NCBI RefSeq assembly: GCF_003311635.1
Contig: NZ_QEXL01000010.1
Coordinates: forward strand, 62,001 to 126,000
Length of the DNA stretch: 64,000 nucleotides
Direction of reading: 5' to 3'
Source of the DNA: Novacetimonas cocois
GTDB lineage: Bacteria > Pseudomonadota > Alphaproteobacteria > Acetobacterales > Acetobacteraceae
The translations under genes were made by a program, and so were the position numbers. Each line of letters opens with the position of its first letter. The stretch's first letter is position 1. Positions 7,971-16,090 of this stretch are shown one piece after another. The notes beneath the pieces are model-generated. The model was not told the origin of the DNA. It worked only from the letters and a program-made list of their open reading frames with translations, and did not search any database.

Positions 7971-8927
7971 CTATTCCCGCGCCAGCAGTTCCTCCACCTC
8001 GGCCGCCGTGGGGGCGGCGTCCGCAGCGCCGGGGCGTGTCGTCGCCAGCGCGCCACAGGCCGCCGCGTACCGCACGGCCCGGTCCATCGGCGCGCCCGCC
8101 GCCAGCATCCGCGCCAGCCCCGCCCCGAAACAGTCGCCCGCCGCGACGCTGTCGATGGCCGTGACCGCAAAGGGCGGGACAAACCCCGATGCGCCGTCGC
8201 GGGTGGAATGGAACACGCCGCGTGCGCCCATCTTGATGATCGCGCATTCCACGCCCCGCCCGTGCAGGATATCCGCCGCCGCGCGGGCGCTGTCGGCATC
8301 GGTGGGCAGCACGCCGGTCAGGGCCTGCGTCTCCGTCTCGTTCGGGGTCATGACGGTGGCGAGCGTGAACAGCGCGTCGGGGATGCCATCGGGCGGGACG
8401 GGGGCGGGATCGACAATGATGACGATGTCATGCGCCCGTGCCTGATCGCAGATGCGCACCACGATGTCGGCCGGGATTTCCATCTGCACCATCAGCACCC
8501 GCGCCCCGTCCAGCACGCGGGCCAGGCCGGGCACGTCATCGGGATGCAGGGCCATGTTGGCGCCGCCATGAACAAGGATCTGGTTTTCGCCCGCGTCGTT
8601 GACGGTGATGAAGGCGCGTCCTGTCCCGCCCCCCTGCTGCACCCGCACGAAACGGGTGCCGACCCCCGCATCCGACAGGGCGTCGCGCGCCACCTGCGCC
8701 AGCGGGTCATCACCCATCTGTCCCGCCAGTTCGACCGGCATGCCCAGACGCGCCACGGCAATGGCCTGATTCGCGCCCTTGCCACCCGGCCCGGTCGTCG
8801 TGTCGCGGACATGCATCGTCTCCCCCGGGTGGGGGAAATGCGCGACGCGGCAGACGAAATCGACATTGATGCTGCCAACGATGGCGACATGGCCCGGCGG
8901 GCGAGCATCCATGGGGGACATGGTCAT
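7971..8927 (-). CDS. rbsK: Ribokinase (PfkB family)
   Basis: A 318-residue PfkB-family sugar kinase that phosphorylates ribose to ribose 5-phosphate in the cytoplasm. The N-terminal ribokinase signature is present (VGSINVDFVCRV, then GPGGKGANQAIAVARLG), as are the ATP-site region (MTPNETETQALTG) and the C-terminal anion-hole/catalytic-base motif (DSVAAGDCFGAGLA, with the catalytic Asp in AAGD). Three close ATG codons could start it. The one at 8927 follows an AGGA at about nine bases and is preferred over 8945, which has no visible ribosome site. There is no linked rbs transporter or repressor, so the physiological sugar is inferred from family only. Confidence 0.9.
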   Translation of the reverse strand: MTMSPMDARPPGHVAIVGSINVDFVCRVAHFPHPGETMHVRDTTTGPGGKGANQAIAVARLGMPVELAGQMGDDPLAQVARDALSDAGVGTRFVRVQQGGGTGRAFITVNDAGENQILVHGGANMALHPDDVPGLARVLDGARVLMVQMEIPADIVVRICDQARAHDIVIIVDPAPVPPDGIPDALFTLATVMTPNETETQALTGVLPTDADSARAAADILHGRGVECAIIKMGARGVFHSTRDGASGFVPPFAVTAIDSVAAGDCFGAGLARMLAAGAPMDRAVRYAAACGALATTRPGAADAAPTAAEVEELLARE

Positions 8928-9169
8928 GAAAGAAGGTCCTGTCATGGGAAAGGGAGGTGGGGATCATATACCATCGGCAGGGATGTCTGCTTGCGCCTTC
9001 ATCTGAGATGGAAAACACCTCGGCATTATTCCTTAAAGCGGACATGGTAACCGCCTGTCGGCTAAACATTCTCATACTCAGGAGTACATATACGATGATT
9101 CTTGATACCTTATCAGGAACAAATTAGAAACATTTGAAGATGCAATAACATTCGGGAAAGGCAGGCGGC

Positions 9170-9688
9170 ATGTCCTCCTTAAAACCTGCTTTTGGTCGTT
9201 CGTCTTCTTCTCTGTCCTGTTCTCATGATGAAAAACTTGCCAGGAAAAATATTGAGGATCTCGCCCGTATTATCGCTTCGGAAGCCAGTAATTCGAATGA
9301 GACAGCACAACTCATGGTCGGGTGGACAGTCATCAACAGGATGAAGCGCCGTCATCTCAAGTCGGTGTCAACTGTCTGGCAGCACGGCAACTATGCACAC
9401 AATCAGTCCGGCACGGCCATGAGTCGACGTATCGCAGCAAGCCTGCTGTCTGGTCAGGCACCTGATATCAGCCAGGGCGCGACCCTTTTCTATTCGCCAA
9501 TCAGTATGCCAAAGGAGAAAGAAACAGATCTCTCCAAGTATGATACTCAAAGAGGATTGGAAACAGTTGATGGGGTAAGCAAAAACGGAAAACCCATCAG
9601 GAATTATGTTCCAAGCTGGGCCTATCCCGCGAGACGCATCTTTACGCCAGGCATTCCAGAATACAAATTCAAGTTCTATAAAGAGTAA
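9170..9688 (+). CDS. SleB-type cell wall hydrolase domain protein, no signal peptide
   Basis: A 172-residue protein with the SleB/Hydrolase_2 pattern: an N-terminal helix carrying the likely catalytic Glu (LARIIASEASNSNETAQL), then VGWTVINRM, and the later GATLFYSPISMPKE. SleB-like enzymes cleave peptidoglycan, but this protein begins MSSLKPAFGRSSSSLSC and has no secretion signal, so export would need another route such as a type VI system or lysis. Base composition is visibly more AT-rich than the flanks. A secreted Cys-rich protein gene starts 6 bp after it, the usual order of a wall-degrading effector and its periplasmic immunity protein. That role is inference; a prophage-type endolysin is the main alternative. 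Confidence 0.78.
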   Translation: MSSLKPAFGRSSSSLSCSHDEKLARKNIEDLARIIASEASNSNETAQLMVGWTVINRMKRRHLKSVSTVWQHGNYAHNQSGTAMSRRIAASLLSGQAPDISQGATLFYSPISMPKEKETDLSKYDTQRGLETVDGVSKNGKPIRNYVPSWAYPARRIFTPGIPEYKFKFYKE

Positions 9689-9694
9689 CAAGAT

Positions 9695-10306
9695 ATGCGA
9701 TATCTATTCCTTCTTTTGTCATTTCTGATGGTAATGCCTGCCGCCCTCGCAGACACATTATCCCCTGCGCCGGTAAATGTTCCCATCCCCTCCACGTTCG
9801 AAGCGCTGGAAGGGGCCGCAGCACAAGCCAAGGCCTTGCATTGTAGGACGGAAGACTGCAAGTCCATGATCCTTCTCGATTATCTTGTCCGTAATGCAGC
9901 ACTTTATCAGGCAGGCGAGGCAAACGGTATTGCCAGCATTACGGGAACAGGTCGGCTTGTAAGGGCAGGAAAGCGGCTTGATGCACATCTCCTCAATCAT
10001 CGTGGACTCTATGCGCCATTTTGTGCATTTTCTGTAAAATATCTTGATATCATCAGGAAAGGCAAGGAACCCTACGACTCACTCTATGCTGGTATGGTTC
10101 CCACCCAAATATTCCTGAGCGCGGTTGATATGGACCTGCGCAATGGCGGCCACTGTGCAGAAAAAGTTGCCCCTTTTTACAGAACCGAGGCTGAACATGC
10201 CAATACTGACTATGTCGCCAGTATGTGCGCGGGTGGTTTTGAAAATCATAACCGTCCCGAGGCCGCCTGTAATATTATCAGGAACAATATGGCACCGGGC
10301 AAATAG
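9695..10306 (+). CDS. Secreted Cys-rich protein of unknown function (candidate immunity protein)
   Basis: A 203-residue protein with a clear Sec signal peptide (MRYLFLLLSFLMVMPAALA, cleavage near Asp20). The mature part has six cysteines (HCRTEDC, APFCAF, GGHCAE, SMCAGG, EAACNI), consistent with disulfides in the periplasm. I recognise no domain. It starts 6 bp after the wall-hydrolase stop, is AT-rich like that gene, and is almost certainly co-transcribed with it. The combination suggests a periplasmic inhibitor protecting the cell from the hydrolase, although a partner lytic-transglycosylase-like fold cannot be excluded. Confidence 0.75.
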   Translation: MRYLFLLLSFLMVMPAALADTLSPAPVNVPIPSTFEALEGAAAQAKALHCRTEDCKSMILLDYLVRNAALYQAGEANGIASITGTGRLVRAGKRLDAHLLNHRGLYAPFCAFSVKYLDIIRKGKEPYDSLYAGMVPTQIFLSAVDMDLRNGGHCAEKVAPFYRTEAEHANTDYVASMCAGGFENHNRPEAACNIIRNNMAPGK

Positions 10307-10472
10307 ACATCTCGACCCTGAACCCGGTTGCTGGAAGGCGTTTGCTGTCTGCGGTGCGATGCTACCTGTCAGCTTCCGGTATTCAGGAATCCCATAGCCG
10401 ACCTTCCGCTCACTACCGCCAAACCGCCATGCCTGCGAACACCACGATCCCCCGCAGCAGGCCGACGGCGTG

Positions 10473-10871
10473 TCATGACGTCGCGGGGATATCCTCCACG
10501 TCGATGCACCAGCGTGCCTTTGACGTGCTGAAGATCTGGTGGCGCGGCGTCAGGCCCGGATCGGTGTCCAGGGTACCGGCCGGTACGATCATGCGCGTTC
10601 CGTCGCGCGTGCGATGTGGCAGTGGCGTGTGACAGGTGGCGCATGTCGCGGTGGCGAAGCTGCGGGCCGTGGGCAGGTCCCACCGCTGCACCTGTTTCGC
10701 GCCGGTGCGCCAGTGCAGGTCGGCGGGGCGGACGATCAGGTTGGCGGCAAAGGACGAACCGCTGGCCTTGCGGCAGCGGCTGCAGTGGCACAGCACGAAA
10801 TCCAGCGGCGGCGCGGTGATTTCGTATTCGACGCCGCCACACAGGCAGCTTCCGGTAATGGTCGTGTCCAT
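10473..10871 (-). CDS. GFA / CENP-V domain protein
   Basis: A 132-residue zinc-binding protein of the glutathione-dependent formaldehyde-activating (GFA) fold. The metal ligands are visible: SCLCGGVEYEI near the N-terminus, FVLCHCSRCRKASGS in the middle, and ATCATCHTPL toward the C-terminus. Many family members have no demonstrated formaldehyde activity, so the function is only a family statement. The start at 10871 (MDTTITG) leaves an 11-bp gap after the upstream gene and has AGGA nine bases ahead. An ATG at 10895 would overlap the upstream gene. Confidence 0.9.
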   Translation of the reverse strand: MDTTITGSCLCGGVEYEITAPPLDFVLCHCSRCRKASGSSFAANLIVRPADLHWRTGAKQVQRWDLPTARSFATATCATCHTPLPHRTRDGTRMIVPAGTLDTDPGLTPRHQIFSTSKARWCIDVEDIPATS

Positions 10872-10882
10872 GGCGTTGTGTC

Positions 10883-11401
10883 CTATCCCTTCCACAGGGG
10901 GCCGGGCATTTCATCGTAATGGTCCATCAGCATGTCCAGCAGCAGCGCCAGCGCGCCGGCGACATGTGTCTGTTCCGTGCCGAAATGGCTGGCGATGGCG
11001 GGCATGGAACGTCCCTCCACCATCAGCAGGATCAGCAGTTTCTCGCACCGGCCACCGATGGCGGCGCGGATGTATTTGTACCGCTCGATCGCGCCCAGCC
11101 GGCTGCGGGACGGTCCATCATGTGTCGTGCGGCCACGCGGGTCGCGTTCCATGAAGGGGTCGTTGTGGCCCATGAACCCGATCATGTAATCGGTGGCCCA
11201 GAATTCGGCGGTGATGGCGTGCGCGTCCGCGATGGCCCCGCTGCGCCGCAACGCCGCAAGCGCGGGACGCCTGTCATAGACCGCCGCGACATCAGGCAGG
11301 CACGATGATGAGAATGAAGGCGGGTGGCAGGACGGAACGGCAGCCGACACGCGGGAACTCTCCAGACTGGGGCAGGACCGGCGGGGGCCGGGCGCGAGCA
11401 T
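10883..11401 (-). CDS. Hypothetical protein with a helix-turn-helix-like C-terminus (DUF6456-like)
   Basis: A 172-residue protein. The N-terminal 40 residues are low-complexity (Ser/Pro rich) and may be mis-assigned, since no good ribosome site is seen at 11401. From about residue 40 it reads YDRRPALAALRRSGAI and later RYKYIRAAIGGRCEKLLI, ending in LVEGRSMPAIASHF-like helices and LLDMLMDHYDEM. This layout recalls DUF6456-type regulators of alphaproteobacteria with a C-terminal DNA-binding fold. The resemblance is weak and rests on recall. It ends 11 bp before the GFA gene on the same strand, so the two are probably co-transcribed. Confidence 0.6.
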   Translation of the reverse strand: MLAPGPRRSCPSLESSRVSAAVPSCHPPSFSSSCLPDVAAVYDRRPALAALRRSGAIADAHAITAEFWATDYMIGFMGHNDPFMERDPRGRTTHDGPSRSRLGAIERYKYIRAAIGGRCEKLLILLMVEGRSMPAIASHFGTEQTHVAGALALLLDMLMDHYDEMPGPLWKG

Positions 11402-11490
11402 TTCAGCGTATCATACCTGTGATCGATATGCGATGGCGTCGCGCCCACCCGCATCGCGTCACAGTCGCCCATGAAACATCCATTATATTG

Positions 11491-11574
11491 TAAAGAAGTT
11501 TTTGGTGAAGCTTTTTGCAAAAAGCTTCGAAAGACGTCACCTTTTTGAAAAAAGGCGACACCCAAAAACTTTTA
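11491..11574 (-). repeat. Two-hairpin intergenic repeat, family 1, copy B
   Basis: A near-consensus copy: H1 perfect (GAAGCTTTTTGCAAAAAGCTTC) and H2 GTCACC/GGCGAC with one mismatch. It lies 33 bp beyond the 3' end of the next gene (stop near 11607, minus strand), H2 side facing that gene. Confidence 0.95.
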
Positions 11575-11606
11575 TTCATATCAGAAGGTTATTCCGCTCC
11601 CCCCGC

Positions 11607-12035
11607 TCATGGCGCGGGATGGCCCGCCTGCATCTGCTGGCGCACGCGCGCCTCTTCCCGCTCGAAATGCGACCAGTCGCGGGCATAGGGGTCCTCGCCC
11701 CGCTGCACCGGGCCGCCTTCTTCCGTGCGCCTTTCCGCGCCGGTGGCGTGCGGGTCCTCCAGCTCGGGCGCGGGGCGGTTCATGTCCGCGCGGGCCGCGC
11801 GGTCGGCGGCGGCCCCGGCGGCCCATGACGCGCGCGCGCCGTCACGTTGCGCGCGCATGTGCGACAGCGTGTCGTGCCACGCGCCCGCGCCCGATTGCGA
11901 CTGCTGGTGCATGATGCCCGCCATGGGGGAGGAAACCGCGCCGGGCCATCCGGCATTTCCCCATGCCTGTGCCCGCGCGGCGGTGGCGCAGGCCGACAGG
12001 ACCGTGGCGAGGGCCGCGATCGCGCCGATGGACAT
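11607..12035 (-). CDS. Small secreted protein of unknown function
   Basis: A 142-residue protein starting MSIGAIAALATVLSACATAA, a signal sequence with a possible lipobox (LSAC) or cleavage after ARAQA. The mature part is rich in Ala, Arg, Glu and Gln (for example WSHFEREEARVRQQMQ) and looks extended or helical. No domain is recognised. The start at 12035 is the only one that begins directly with the signal sequence; its ribosome site is weak. It overlaps no other gene and lies just downstream of bluB on the same strand. Confidence 0.6.
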   Translation of the reverse strand: MSIGAIAALATVLSACATAARAQAWGNAGWPGAVSSPMAGIMHQQSQSGAGAWHDTLSHMRAQRDGARASWAAGAAADRAARADMNRPAPELEDPHATGAERRTEEGGPVQRGEDPYARDWSHFEREEARVRQQMQAGHPAP

Positions 12036-12088
12036 TGTGCCGATGGAACAGGGAACGTGACGTCCGGCGCGGCATGTGCGCGGCGCGT

Positions 12089-12727
12089 TCAGCGTTCGAT
12101 CCAGTGCTGGCGTTCGGGGGCGCGGCGTTCCCACCCGCGCCGTTGCAGTTCCGGCGTATCGGACGGGTCCTGCGGATAACCCACGCACAGATAGGCCACC
12201 AGTTCCCAGCCCGGATCGACGTCAAGCATGGCGCTGACCCGTGCCGGGTCGATGATGGAAACCCACCCCACGCCCACGCCCGCCACCGTCGCCGCCAGCC
12301 AGAAGGTGTGGATGGCCATGACGGTGGACCATGTGGTGGTCTGCGGCATGGTGCCACGCCCCAGCCCGCGTCCCTGTGCCGGGTCGTTGTCCGAAAATAC
12401 CGCGACATGGTGCGGCGCATCGTCCAGCCCCGCCAGCTTCAGCCGCGCGTAATCGCTGGCGTCCGACCCGTCGCGCGCGGCCAGGGCACGGGCGTTGCAG
12501 TGCGCGAAATCGTCACGCACCGCGCGCCGCCGCGCCGGGTCGTCCACCCGGACGAAGCGCCACGGCTCGCTCAGCCCCACCGACGGGGCAAGGCAGGCCG
12601 TCGCCAGCAGCCCGTCAAGGACGGGGCCAGGGACGCGGTCGCGCCGGAAATGCCGCACGTCGCGCCGCCAGCGCAGCAGGTCGTGGAATTCGGCGTCAAA
12701 GGCGGGGGAAAAGCCGGGCGGGGTCAT
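12089..12727 (-). CDS. bluB: 5,6-dimethylbenzimidazole synthase
   Basis: A 212-residue nitroreductase-fold enzyme that cleaves reduced FMN to 5,6-dimethylbenzimidazole, the lower ligand of cobalamin. Diagnostic BluB stretches are RRDVRHFRRDRVP at the N-terminus, ACLAPSVGLSEPWRFVRV around residues 44-61, TTTWSTVMAIHTFWLAA in the middle, and the C-terminal TPELQRRGWERR. Length matches the family. Its ATG overlaps the stop of the upstream secreted-protein gene as ATGA (12724-12727), so translation is coupled. No other cobalamin gene is visible in the window. Confidence 0.92.
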   Translation of the reverse strand: MTPPGFSPAFDAEFHDLLRWRRDVRHFRRDRVPGPVLDGLLATACLAPSVGLSEPWRFVRVDDPARRRAVRDDFAHCNARALAARDGSDASDYARLKLAGLDDAPHHVAVFSDNDPAQGRGLGRGTMPQTTTWSTVMAIHTFWLAATVAGVGVGWVSIIDPARVSAMLDVDPGWELVAYLCVGYPQDPSDTPELQRRGWERRAPERQHWIER

Positions 12728-13371
12728 GGCCGTATCCTTTGCAGCGGATCCTCCGCCGTGAGTCCGCGATGGGCATAGGACGTCTCCTCCCCCTGGGCGG
12801 GGTCATTCGGGGCCGGGCCGGTGAAGCCCACGTCCTCCCAGAATCCGCTCGCCACCTCATGCAGTTCGTCGAAACTGGCCTTGTACCAGTCCACCTGCGT
12901 TGCGGTGCGGCCGGTGATGGTGAATTTCATGAAGACCGTCTTCTGGCCCGCGCCATACATCCAGCTGTCCTGCGAGGCGAATTCGAAGTGGCAGAGGTCG
13001 GAATGGCCAAAACGCTGAAAGGCGTGATCGACCACGATGGGGGCCAGCTCTTCCGCCGTGACGCGCATGTAGTAATTCGTCCGCCGCCGCAGCATGGTGG
13101 CATCGACGTTATCCAGGATGCCCATGCTGTCCAGCACCTTGGCGCTGCCGGCGAAACGCCCGGCGTCGAAGCTGACGCGCACCGTGCAGCGCCCGAACGT
13201 CCCGTTGCCGGTCACGCTCATCCCGAACTGCGCATATTCGCCAAGTCCGGGGATCTCGCTCGCCGCGCGGGCGGCGGGGGAAGGCAGCATGGTCACGCCC
13301 GTGATCAGGACACTCCCCATGAACAGCGTCAGCGCGCCCGCAGCGGGGCGGCGGCGAAAGGGCTGTCCCAT
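12724..13371 (-). CDS. Secreted protein of unknown function
   Basis: A 215-residue protein. The start at 13371 (MGQPFRRRPAAGALTLFMG) gives a normal signal peptide with likely cleavage after SPAARA; upstream in-frame ATGs would bury it. The mature domain has alternating strands, two lone Cys residues (FGRCTVRVSFD and DLCHFEF) and aromatic-rich segments such as DSWMYGAGQKTVFMKFTI. No family recognised. It is translationally coupled to bluB by a 4-bp overlap, but nothing in it suggests a cobalamin role. Confidence 0.75.
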   Translation of the reverse strand: MGQPFRRRPAAGALTLFMGSVLITGVTMLPSPAARAASEIPGLGEYAQFGMSVTGNGTFGRCTVRVSFDAGRFAGSAKVLDSMGILDNVDATMLRRRTNYYMRVTAEELAPIVVDHAFQRFGHSDLCHFEFASQDSWMYGAGQKTVFMKFTITGRTATQVDWYKASFDELHEVASGFWEDVGFTGPAPNDPAQGEETSYAHRGLTAEDPLQRIRP

Positions 13372-13433
13372 CAGGTGCGCCCGTGCCTGTTTCGATCGGT
13401 CACGCCGGTTTTCTCCTCCCCCGATGCAGATTG

Positions 13434-13470
13434 CAAAAACAGATGTGGCGGCGCATCGCTGCGCCGCCAC
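13434..13470 (-). terminator. Probable intrinsic terminator
   Basis: A perfect 11-bp stem, GTGGCGGCGCA / TGCGCCGCCAC, with a TCGC loop (13445-13470). On the minus strand it is followed by ATCTG and then TTTTT. It lies downstream of the small gene ending at 13555 and upstream of the secreted-protein gene. Confidence 0.65.
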
Positions 13471-13554
13471 CATTATGGCATCATGGACAGGGAAAAGCAT
13501 TATCCGATGCGCCATATCGCGCCGGCGTGCCCGTCGGGACGCCGGACGCGGCGT

Positions 13555-13764
13555 TCAGGCGCGCCCGGTCGCCTCGATCGCCGTGCGGGCGGACTCCGGC
13601 ACCGCGACGCTGTTGAGCGTCGCGATTTCCATCATGCCGCGACGTTTGAAGGCGGCGGCGAACCATGCGGCGATGCTGTCGCCCGCATGGCGGGTCTGCT
13701 GCGTGCCGGGGGGGAGGCCGGTGGCGGGGACAAGGTGAAAAGTACCCATCTGAGTGATTTCCAT
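13555..13764 (-). CDS. Small hypothetical protein
   Basis: A 69-residue cytoplasmic-looking protein starting MEITQMGTFHLVP, with AGDSIAAWFAAAFKRRGMME in the middle. No family recognised. Either the ATG at 13764 or that at 13749 could start it; GGAA lies eight bases before the second. It is followed by a good terminator hairpin, which supports a transcript here. Moderate confidence only. Confidence 0.45.
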   Translation of the reverse strand: MEITQMGTFHLVPATGLPPGTQQTRHAGDSIAAWFAAAFKRRGMMEIATLNSVAVPESARTAIEATGRA

Positions 13765-13902
13765 GAGCCTTGGCGGGCACGATTGCCGCAAGCTGCTCCT
13801 GCGGCGGACGCTACGCCTGATTCAGCCCCGCGCAATATGATATTTTCGCAGCGGTCGGCCCCGTCCCATGATGTTTTTGCAGGGCTGTCGCCGGACCCTT
13901 TC

Positions 13903-14784
13903 TCAGACCGGGGCGACAGACCATTCCGCGTGCCATTCCTGTCCGGGCGGCAGGTGGAACAGGCCGGGCTTTTTCGCGAATTCGCCGCTGAAATCCTGCG
14001 GGCTGGTCATGCCGTACCACGGTTCGATGCACAGGAAATCCGCCCCCGGCTTCATCCACAGGCCCAGCTGGCGGAATCCCTTCCACGTCACGCGCAGGCC
14101 GGGGCCGTTGATGATGCGATAGGTCAGGCCGTGGCTGGCGGGATGGTCCAGGATCAGCGCGTCCGCCGTGAACAGATCCTCGGACAGGGGCAGCTCGCGG
14201 CCCCGGATCGGGGTGGGGAACAGGTCGGGCGACAGCAGGCCGCCGCTGATCCGGCGGACCTTTTCGGGTTCGGGATGGTCGAATTCGATGACATGGTCGG
14301 TCTTTGCCACGCCGGGACGCAGCGGCCAGACAAAGGCGGGATGCGCCCCCAGCGACGCCGACAGCGTGCGCGCCGGGTCGGGATTGATGACGCGGTACGT
14401 CACCGTCAGCCCGCCATTGGCGATGCGGTATCCGATCTTCAGCCTGAAGGCGGATGGGAAAAGGGCGCGCGTGCGGTCATTGTCCGACAGTTCCAGCACG
14501 CAGCTGTCGGCATTGCGTTCGATCCAGCGGAAATCCATGTCGCGGGCAAAGCCATGCTGCGTGATGCGATACGGACGGCCATCGAACACCGCCGTGTCAT
14601 TGTCCAGCCGCCCCACGATGGGGAACAGCACCGGCGAATGGCGTTTCCAGGCCGGCCCGGCATCCCACAGCAGGTCGCAGCCCGCCACCGCGTCACGCAG
14701 GGCGCACAGTTCCGCCCCGTGCAGGTTCACCGTGGCGCGCAGGCGGGTATCGCCAAAGCTGTGACTGACGTCGTGGTTCATCAT
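13903..14784 (-). CDS. Aldose 1-epimerase family protein
   Basis: A 293-residue beta-sandwich mutarotase-like protein. Features of the aldose epimerase / YeaD / LacX group are HGAELCALRDAVAGCDLLWD near residue 20, PVLFPIVGRLDND near 50, ITQHGFARDMDF near 75, SLGAHPAFVWPLRPG near 145 (the catalytic His region) and CIEPWYGMTSP near 255 (catalytic Glu region). The form is closest to the LacX-type aldose epimerase-like proteins. The start at 14784 is chosen because AAGGA lies five bases upstream; a second ATG follows directly. The gene is monocistronic and its sugar substrate is unknown. Confidence 0.88.
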   Translation of the reverse strand: MMNHDVSHSFGDTRLRATVNLHGAELCALRDAVAGCDLLWDAGPAWKRHSPVLFPIVGRLDNDTAVFDGRPYRITQHGFARDMDFRWIERNADSCVLELSDNDRTRALFPSAFRLKIGYRIANGGLTVTYRVINPDPARTLSASLGAHPAFVWPLRPGVAKTDHVIEFDHPEPEKVRRISGGLLSPDLFPTPIRGRELPLSEDLFTADALILDHPASHGLTYRIINGPGLRVTWKGFRQLGLWMKPGADFLCIEPWYGMTSPQDFSGEFAKKPGLFHLPPGQEWHAEWSVAPV

Positions 14785-15370
14785 GTGTTTCCTTCTGTCA
14801 TGCGCATCCTGCGCGTCGGGAACAGGATGCCCGATTCCCCCGCTCCCTCGCCAGCGTCGTCGCGGCAGGGGTGACGTGCATGTGGGGTGACGTGCGCGTG
14901 CCCCGCCCATGCCATCCGGGCCATGCGCGCGGGCGGCGCGCCCCGTGCGGACGCCGATGACCGGGGATGGGGAAAACGGGTGACGGGTCATGTGATTCCA
15001 CCCCGCACGAAAGGGGGTGGACATAGCTGCCATCACGAGTCGTTGCCGCTTCGCCAGCCGTCGCGCCACGGGTGTGGATTCTTTTTGACAATGGGGACTC
15101 GTATATTGGCCTGTCAGGCCATATAACCGTTCCCTTTTTCGCAGGCGATACGATTCCTTGGCTGTTTTCCGCCATTTTTCAGAGTCGCGTTTCCAGCCGC
15201 CGCCCATCCGTTTCCCACAGATTCCGGGAGAGGTCTGTGGATAACTTTGTGTATAGTTTGTCGGTCATGGGGATCGCGGGGGGTATCGCGCCGTATTTCC
15301 CGCTTTGTTCCCCGGCGGTGTTCCACCTGTGTTCGTGGACGGCCCGACAGGCGCGCGGCAGCCGCGTTGC
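14785..15370. other. Long intergenic region with a DnaA-box-like sequence
   Basis: No gene is seen in 586 bp. It must hold the epimerase promoter. Around 15215-15252 there is an inverted repeat CCACAGA/TCTGTGG and the sequence TGTGGATAA (15236-15244), which is the exact complement of the DnaA box TTATCCACA, with a weaker TGTGTATAG shortly after. The TTGACA at 15085 lacks a -10 at proper spacing. Confidence 0.45.
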
Positions 15371-16090
15371 CTACAGGATCGTGCAGGCCATGGAGGCAAG
15401 GCGCGAGGGCGCGAGAAGCCGTACTTCCTGACGGGAACGGTGGATCATCTTTTCCTGATGGAAAATGCTCATCAGCCGCGACACCGTCTCGGTGGACAGG
15501 CCCAGATAGTCCGCGATGTCGGCGCGCGACATCTGGAGCGAGAACGGAAGGTGGACGTTGGCGCCGTTATTGCGCGTGGCCTCGCGCAGCAGGAAGGAGG
15601 CCAGCTTCTCCCGCGCGGTCTTGCGCCCCAGCGCCAGCAGGCGTTCCTGGATCGTCACCAGCTGCGCCGTCGTTTCCTCCAGCAGGCGCGACAGGATGTC
15701 GGGCGCGTTGACCAGTATGTCCTCGAACATCGTGCGGCTCAGCCGGTTGACCGTGACATCGGTGATCGCCTCCGCCCGGAACATGTAAAGTTCCTGCGAA
15801 CTGGTGCCCAGGATGTGCCCCGCGCCGACAAAGCCGACGATCTGGCTGCGCCCGTTGGGCATGGATTTCGACAGTTTCACCGTGCCGCGCCGCACGAGGA
15901 AGGTGTAATGGGCGGTGGCACTTTCCTCGATGATGATGCTTCGGGGGGCGAAGCGTGCCTCCCGGCAGGTGGCGTGGTGCTTGGTGCAGAAATTCACGAT
16001 GTCGTGGCACAGGCGGTCAGGCATGGGGGAAAGCGACGGCAGGCCGGTGTGATCCGCCGGGGAATGGTGATGGGAAAGGGGAGGCGTCAC
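15371..16090 (-). CDS. Crp/Fnr-family transcriptional regulator
   Basis: A 239-residue regulator with an N-terminal cyclic-nucleotide-type beta-barrel (about residues 45-150) and a C-terminal winged helix (about 165-235). The recognition helix reads LSTETVSRLMS, giving the ExxSR pattern of FNR/FixK proteins that bind TTGAT-N4-ATCAA. Three N-terminal cysteines occur (LCHDIVNFCTKHHATC) but in C-x6-C-x6-C spacing, and the central fourth Cys of true FNR is missing. It may therefore not carry a classical oxygen-sensing cluster. Komagataeibacter is known to have an FNR-type regulator linked to growth and cellulose formation; whether this is it cannot be shown here. Confidence 0.88.
   Translation of the reverse strand: MTPPLSHHHSPADHTGLPSLSPMPDRLCHDIVNFCTKHHATCREARFAPRSIIIEESATAHYTFLVRRGTVKLSKSMPNGRSQIVGFVGAGHILGTSSQELYMFRAEAITDVTVNRLSRTMFEDILVNAPDILSRLLEETTAQLVTIQERLLALGRKTAREKLASFLLREATRNNGANVHLPFSLQMSRADIADYLGLSTETVSRLMSIFHQEKMIHRSRQEVRLLAPSRLASMACTIL

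Noticed and set aside
11502-11580. Short open frames reading KLFAKSFERRHLFEK-like peptides at many places
   Set aside because: They are translations of repeat family 1 and recur wherever a copy occurs; none has a matching ribosome site or domain.
15085-15107. TTGACA with TATATT as a promoter
   Set aside because: The spacer is only 11 bases, too short for a sigma-70 promoter.
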